This document shows positions 59,672 through 64,000 of a DNA stretch of 64,000 nt, piece after piece (position 1 is the stretch's first letter; each line of letters begins with the position of its first letter). Made by a program: the position numbers and the translations under genes. Source of the stretch: Adlercreutzia mucosicola DSM 19490 (GTDB taxonomy: Bacteria > Actinomycetota > Coriobacteriia > Coriobacteriales > Eggerthellaceae); assembly GCF_000422625.1 (NCBI RefSeq), contig NZ_AUGK01000017.1, positions 1 through 64,000 of the forward strand, given 5' to 3'. A model generated the notes under the pieces. That model was given only the letters and a program-made list of their open reading frames with translations. It was not told the DNA's origin and did not search any database.

Positions 59672-61408
59672 CTACACCCCCGTTCCCGAGAGCGGCGAGT
59701 GGGTGCGGCGACGGCAGTAGCCCTCCAGCTGGTCTTTGGTGAGCACCGTCTCCGTCTTTTTCTTCACATCCACCACCGTCACGCGATCGGTGCAGGAATA
59801 GCACGGGTCCATGGAGCCCACGATGATGGCCGCGTCGGCCACGGTGTTACCGCGGAACATGTAGCGCAAGATGGGCCAGTTGGAGTACGTGGCCGCCTTG
59901 GCCCTCCACCGGTAGCACTTCTGGTTGTCGCCCACTTGGGCCCAGTGCATGTCCTCGCCGCGCGGCGCCTCGGTGTAGCCCAAGGCGAACTTGTGCGGCG
60001 TGTACCGCCAGTCCTCGGTGAGCACCGGGCCCGCCGGAGCTCCGTCCAGCAGCTGCTCGATCATGGTCAGCGAGTCCATGAACTCCTCCACGCGCACCAA
60101 GGTCCGGCTCTGCACATCGCAGCCGTCGTGACTGCGGGCCTTCATGCCGCTCAAGTACTTGTAGCCGTCGAAGGGGTGATCGAAGCGCACGTCGCGGGCA
60201 ATGCCGCTGCCGCGCACGCAGGGGCCCACGGGGCTGTAGTCGCGGGCCACCGCCGGGTCGAGCCGACCCACCCCGGCGGTGCGCGACTCGAAGTTCGCCG
60301 TGGACACGAGCATGTCTACCAGCGCCTCCACCTCGTTGCGAATCTCGCGCACGTATTTGATGGTGGCCACCTTCTGCGCGTCCAGAATGTCGCGACGGAC
60401 CCCGCCGATGAGGTTCAGGCCGTAGGTCTTGCGGGCGCCGGTCAGCAGCACCGCCAAGTCCATGGTCTTCTCGCGCACGCGGAAGAAGTGCTGGAAGCCG
60501 GTGTCGAAACCGCAATAGTGGCACACGAGTCCCAGATTCAGCAGATGGGAGTGCAAACGCTCCACTTCCAGCAGGATGGCGCGGATGTACTGGGCGCGCA
60601 CGGGCACCTCGATGCCCTGGGCGTGCTCCACGGCCTCGGCATAGGCCACCGAATGGGCGTTGCCGCAGATACCGCAGATGCGGTCGGCCAAAAACGTGAC
60701 CGCATCGTAGTTCAGGCGGCTCTCGGCCACCTTCTCCATGCCGCGGTGGACGTAGAACAGGCGGTAGTCGGCGTCGATGATCTCCTCGCCCTCCACGAAC
60801 AGGCGGAAGTGCCCCGGCTCGTCGGAGGTGATGTGCAGCGGGCCCATGGGCACCTCGGTGACCTCCTCGGCCCGACCCTCGTAGAGGAACGAGTAGTTCT
60901 CCACGTCGGTGACGGGAGCCGGCCGCTTGCGGTAGTCCATGGAATCCTTGCGCAGCGGATACAGGTCGGCCGGCCAGTCGTCGGGCAGCACCAGCCGCCG
61001 CTCGTCGGGCAGCCCCTGGGCGCGCAGGCCGAACAGGTCGAAGGCCTCGCGCTCGCTCCATACGCAGGCGGGTACCCGCGGAGTCACGCTCGGGTACTCC
61101 ATGGACTGGGGGTCCACCTCGGCCCGCACCGTCACGAAGCCTGGGTCGCTCTCCTCCATGGACAGCAGGTAGTACAGGGCGTAGTTGCCGTTGATGGGAC
61201 GCTCGTCGTTGGCCACCATGTTCGGCAGCCAGCCGCCGCGGCCGTAGTACAGAAACTCCACCACATCGGGCAGCATGTCCTTGGGCACCGTGACGGTCAC
61301 CTGGTCTTCGGCCTGCCACGCGGCATCGAGCACCGCTCCAGGGAACGTGTCGCGCACGGCCTGCACGTGGGTTTCCCCCACCCGTAAGGGCACCTTCTTC
61401 TTGACCAT
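59672..61408 (-). CDS. hyfG: Hydrogenase-4 large subunit HyfG/HycE (NuoCD-like)
   Basis: The 578-residue protein is an N-terminal NuoC-like domain joined to a NuoD-like NiFe domain. Nickel ligands appear in RICGICGNAHS and, near the C-terminus, DPCYSC. The last 40 residues after that motif are the segment cleaved by HycI. It is the catalytic H2-forming or H2-oxidising subunit on the cytoplasmic side. Its ATG overlaps hyfF's stop by 1 nt. Confidence 0.95.
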   Translation of the reverse strand: MVKKKVPLRVGETHVQAVRDTFPGAVLDAAWQAEDQVTVTVPKDMLPDVVEFLYYGRGGWLPNMVANDERPINGNYALYYLLSMEESDPGFVTVRAEVDPQSMEYPSVTPRVPACVWSEREAFDLFGLRAQGLPDERRLVLPDDWPADLYPLRKDSMDYRKRPAPVTDVENYSFLYEGRAEEVTEVPMGPLHITSDEPGHFRLFVEGEEIIDADYRLFYVHRGMEKVAESRLNYDAVTFLADRICGICGNAHSVAYAEAVEHAQGIEVPVRAQYIRAILLEVERLHSHLLNLGLVCHYCGFDTGFQHFFRVREKTMDLAVLLTGARKTYGLNLIGGVRRDILDAQKVATIKYVREIRNEVEALVDMLVSTANFESRTAGVGRLDPAVARDYSPVGPCVRGSGIARDVRFDHPFDGYKYLSGMKARSHDGCDVQSRTLVRVEEFMDSLTMIEQLLDGAPAGPVLTEDWRYTPHKFALGYTEAPRGEDMHWAQVGDNQKCYRWRAKAATYSNWPILRYMFRGNTVADAAIIVGSMDPCYSCTDRVTVVDVKKKTETVLTKDQLEGYCRRRTHSPLSGTGV

Positions 61409-62985
61409 TACTCGGACACCTCCTCTTCAACCTCGTCTCCAGCCAGGGCCGCCAGGGCCCCTTCAAACAGATTCTCGCTCGCCGGGTACTCGTCCTCGTA
61501 GCTCATGACGATGGCCCCGGCGCGCTCGATGGAGCCGAACAGAGGGCCGGGTAGGGCCACGCCGAGCAGCACCACCAAAGCCAAAAGCACGCATTCGGGC
61601 ACCAGAGCCAGGGCCGGCACGTCCTTGCGGGCCATCCCCTCGGGCGCACGCCCCAAAGCCGATCCGGTGATCATGGTCACAAGCGCCATGATGACCACCA
61701 CCAGAGCCACCAGCACGAGCACCACGAGCCAGAGGGCATCGGCGGCAATGCCGGCCAAGATCATGGCCATCTCGCTCACGAACATGGCGAAGGGCGGGAA
61801 CCCGGCCAAGGCGAGGCAGCCGGCCACGAACAGCACGCCGGTCACGGGGGCCACGGCCAGAATGCCCTTGATCTTCTCCAGATCGCGGGTGTGGTACTTC
61901 ATCATCACGTTGCCGGCCACGCAGAACATGAGCGCCTTGGTCAGGCCGTGGGCGATGCAGTGCACCAGGCCCGCGATAATGCCCAGAGGACCGCCGATGC
62001 CGAAGCACACGGCGATGAGGCCCACGTTCTCGCACGAGCTGTAGGCCAGCTTACGCTTGATATCGCGCTGCCGGTACACCTCGAAGGCCGCGTAGCCCAC
62101 CGAGAGCACGCCCAGAATCACCATGACCAGCTGGGGGAAGCCCGCCCCCACGTTGGCCGCAGCTAGAATGTAGAACCGCAGCACAATGAGCAGCGCGCAC
62201 TTCAGCAGCACGCCGGACAGCAGGGCCGACACGGGGCTCGGCGCCTCGGAATGGGCGTCGGGCAGCCAGGTGTGCATGGGAAACAGGCCCGCCTTGGTGC
62301 CGAAGCCGATGGCGGCGAACACGAAGGCGATCATCGTGAGCGAGTGGTCGAGCGCGGGAGCCATGGGCAGGATGGACGTCCAGAACACCGCCTGATGCGC
62401 GTCGGCCATCACGTCGGCGGCGTTCGCGTACACGAGCAGCGTGCCGAACAGACCGAAGGCCACGCCGGCCGTGCAGACGATGACGTACTTCCACGCCGCC
62501 TCCAGGGCGAGCTTGGTGCGGTACACCCCCACGAGGAACACCGTGGACAAGGTGGTGGCCTCCACCGACACCCACATCATGATGATGTTGTTGGAGGTGA
62601 CGGCCAGAATCATCGAGAACACGAACAGGCTGAAGAACACGTAGTACTGTTTCACCTGGGAGGGCCCGAGCTTCCCATCGGCCACATCGTGGGCCACATA
62701 GGGCAGCGAGTACAAGCCCGTGGCCGGCGCGATAACGGCAATGAGGCCCAAGAACAGCGCCCCCAGCCCGTCCAGATGGAACCAGCCGCCCAAGGCGAAG
62801 AGGTCGCTGCCGGCGAACACCGAGGCCACGAGCCAAAGCCCCGATACGGCCACGACGGCCAGGGACAGGACGTGAATGGCCTCGAACAGGCCGCGGGGCG
62901 TGGCCTTCGCGGGCAGCAGGGCCATGGCGGCGGCCGCAACCACCGGGCAGCCCAACAGGCAGATTAGCAGAATAGAGTAATCCAT
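61408..62985 (-). CDS. hyfF: Hydrogenase-4 membrane subunit HyfF (antiporter-like)
   Basis: The 525-residue protein has about 14 membrane helices. Antiporter-like conserved residues appear in MMWVSVEATTLSTVFLV (key Glu), FGTKAGLFPMHTWLPDAHSEAP and LVHCIAHGLTKALMF. It is homologous to NuoL/M/N-type proton channels and probably couples the hydrogenase to ion movement. Confidence 0.94.
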   Translation of the reverse strand: MDYSILLICLLGCPVVAAAAMALLPAKATPRGLFEAIHVLSLAVVAVSGLWLVASVFAGSDLFALGGWFHLDGLGALFLGLIAVIAPATGLYSLPYVAHDVADGKLGPSQVKQYYVFFSLFVFSMILAVTSNNIIMMWVSVEATTLSTVFLVGVYRTKLALEAAWKYVIVCTAGVAFGLFGTLLVYANAADVMADAHQAVFWTSILPMAPALDHSLTMIAFVFAAIGFGTKAGLFPMHTWLPDAHSEAPSPVSALLSGVLLKCALLIVLRFYILAAANVGAGFPQLVMVILGVLSVGYAAFEVYRQRDIKRKLAYSSCENVGLIAVCFGIGGPLGIIAGLVHCIAHGLTKALMFCVAGNVMMKYHTRDLEKIKGILAVAPVTGVLFVAGCLALAGFPPFAMFVSEMAMILAGIAADALWLVVLVLVALVVVIMALVTMITGSALGRAPEGMARKDVPALALVPECVLLALVVLLGVALPGPLFGSIERAGAIVMSYEDEYPASENLFEGALAALAGDEVEEEVSE

Positions 62986-62988
62986 GGC

Positions 62989-63651
62989 TTATCCCTTCAG
63001 CTCGCAGAGGTCGTCGGCATCAAGGGTACGGGCGTAGCGCGCCATGCGCCACACGAGCACGGCCAGAATGATCACCGCGAAAATGGCGTCGGTGGCCACC
63101 CCGATCTCCACCAGCTCCGGGGCCTGGGGCGCCAAGAGCGCCAAGGTCACGTGGGAGCCGTTTTCCATCAGGCAGTATCCGAAGATCTGCTTGAAGATGG
63201 AGCGCTGGATGACGATGCAGGTGAGCCCGATGAAGAAGTGGGCCAGCGACACCGCCAGCGTGGGGCGCACCTCCGCAGCCGTCGGCAAATCGATCCCGGA
63301 GACGGCCACGAAGCACACGAACACCTCCACGGCCACCAGGGCCACCGACTTCATGGGGTTGAGCTTCGGCGGCAGATCCGTCCGCGCGTCATCGCCGATC
63401 TTCTTCAGGGTGAACAGCAGGATGGCGGGCACGAGCACCACCTTGGTGGCGAAGGCCGTGGCCGACCAGGTGAACAGCTCCACCGAGCCGGTCACCGCGC
63501 CGAGCGACGCGAGCACGGCCACGAGCACGAGCGACTGGAGCGAGTACAGCCAGGCCGCCGCGCGCCCCGTGCGGGCGAGCACCACCAGCATCGAGGTGAT
63601 GATGAGGCAGGCCCCCAGCACATTGACTAACGGGTATCCGAACATATTCAT
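62989..63651 (-). CDS. hyfE: Hydrogenase-4 membrane subunit HyfE (NuoK-like)
   Basis: The about 220-residue protein has six to seven hydrophobic helices, including the FIGLTCIVIQRSIFKQIFGY region characteristic of HyfE. Start could be GTG 63657, ATG 63651 or ATG 63645; the last two have an AGGTGG in reach. It lies 3 nt from hyfF. Confidence 0.9.
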   Translation of the reverse strand: MNMFGYPLVNVLGACLIITSMLVVLARTGRAAAWLYSLQSLVLVAVLASLGAVTGSVELFTWSATAFATKVVLVPAILLFTLKKIGDDARTDLPPKLNPMKSVALVAVEVFVCFVAVSGIDLPTAAEVRPTLAVSLAHFFIGLTCIVIQRSIFKQIFGYCLMENGSHVTLALLAPQAPELVEIGVATDAIFAVIILAVLVWRMARYARTLDADDLCELKG

Positions 63652-63657
63652 CACCAC

Positions 63658-64000
63658 CTAAATTCCAATGACGAGGAACACCAGGGACAGAAGCGCGATC
63701 CCCGTGACGAACCAGGTATAACGACCGAGCAGCTTGTAGCGCACGCGCATAACGGCGTTCTCGATGATCGAGGCCGCAACCATGACGACGAGTACTTTCG
63801 CGCCATAGGCCAGCATTCCCGCGAGCACCGCCGCAGGCGAGGCGTCCACCGCGGCCCCGAAGGGCAGAAACAGCGCCACGAGCAAGCTCGCAACCACCAG
63901 CTGCTTCACGGATACGCCCAGCTTCAGCATGGCCAAAGACGGCCCGGAATAGGCGGCCAGGGGGCCTTCCTGGATCTCCTGCTCGGCCTCGGCCAAATCG
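63658..64000 (-). CDS. hyfC: Hydrogenase-4 subunit HyfC (NuoH-like), partial
   Basis: Only the C-terminal 114 or so residues are inside the window and the reading frame is open at the right edge. The visible DLAEAEQEIQEGPLAAYSG motif is the conserved HyfC/NuoH loop near the quinone/hydrogenase interface, followed by three membrane helices. The apparent Met codon at 63996 is internal, not a start. Confidence 0.9.
   Translation of the reverse strand, partial: DLAEAEQEIQEGPLAAYSGPSLAMLKLGVSVKQLVVASLLVALFLPFGAAVDASPAAVLAGMLAYGAKVLVVMVAASIIENAVMRVRYKLLGRYTWFVTGIALLSLVFLVIGI

Overview
The window looks like a chromosomal segment of an anaerobic, high-GC actinobacterium of the class Coriobacteriia, most likely family Eggerthellaceae. 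The grounds are indirect. There is an actinobacterial-type integration host factor (mIHF), a small SRP RNA next to dedA-dnaX-ybaB-recR, and a complete arginine deiminase pathway. There are Tat-exported molybdopterin oxidoreductases paired with multi-membrane-span LuxR regulators, and a hydrogenase-4/formate hydrogenlyase cluster. No rRNA, tRNA, CRISPR array, prophage or insertion sequence was seen.

Layout. 1-7.5 kb: an energy-yielding arginine block on the minus strand (arcA, arcB, arcC, then a glycine amidinotransferase-like gene) and a divergent amidohydrolase. Three promoters here share one 13-bp box. 7.6-13.2 kb: housekeeping genes (mazG, mihF, a SpoU rRNA methyltransferase, htpG under a CIRCE operator). 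13.2-17.6 kb: an orphan RelB/DinJ-like antitoxin that may be frameshifted, an MFS-CBS fusion transporter, and a membrane LuxR regulator. 17.8-22.4 kb: a DmsA-DmsB-DmsB-DmsC-like operon, with a perfect 9-bp palindrome between it and the divergent luxR. 22.5-25.8 kb: a three-gene acyl-CoA dehydratase activase module. 26-36.5 kb: DnaJ-like, membrane and hypothetical proteins, an MFS transporter, and methionine aminopeptidase with a SEC-C zinc tail. 36.7-36.9 kb: a candidate small RNA. 36.9-44.2 kb: a MocR-type regulator, a TorD-like chaperone, a DmsB-like protein, a second molybdopterin oxidoreductase and a YfcC transporter, with a second membrane LuxR gene divergent at 44.5 kb. 45.5-46 kb: a 106-residue protein resembling the glycyl-radical end of NrdD, preceded by two NrdR-like boxes. 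46.3-50.5 kb: recR, ybaB, dnaX, dedA and the SRP RNA. 50.7-54.1 kb: a membrane-anchored SxxK serine hydrolase and citramalate synthase. 54.2-64 kb: a ClC channel, fdhD, focA and hycI-hycH-hyfI-hyfH-hyfG-hyfF-hyfE, running off the right edge inside hyfC.

How they work together. The arginine genes would yield ATP from arginine (citrulline, then carbamoyl phosphate, then ATP). The Dms-like operons would respire an external acceptor, and the Hyf/Fdh/FocA cluster would handle formate and hydrogen. FdhD and the TorD-like chaperone serve maturation of Mo-enzymes.

Beyond the genes, intergenic DNA carries two kinds of structure: four paired REP/BIME-like GC-rich stem-loops built around a CTGAAG core, and four larger inverted-repeat elements (about 120-210 bp) with 23-29 bp arms. 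All functional calls are by recognition of sequence motifs and context; no database search was run.
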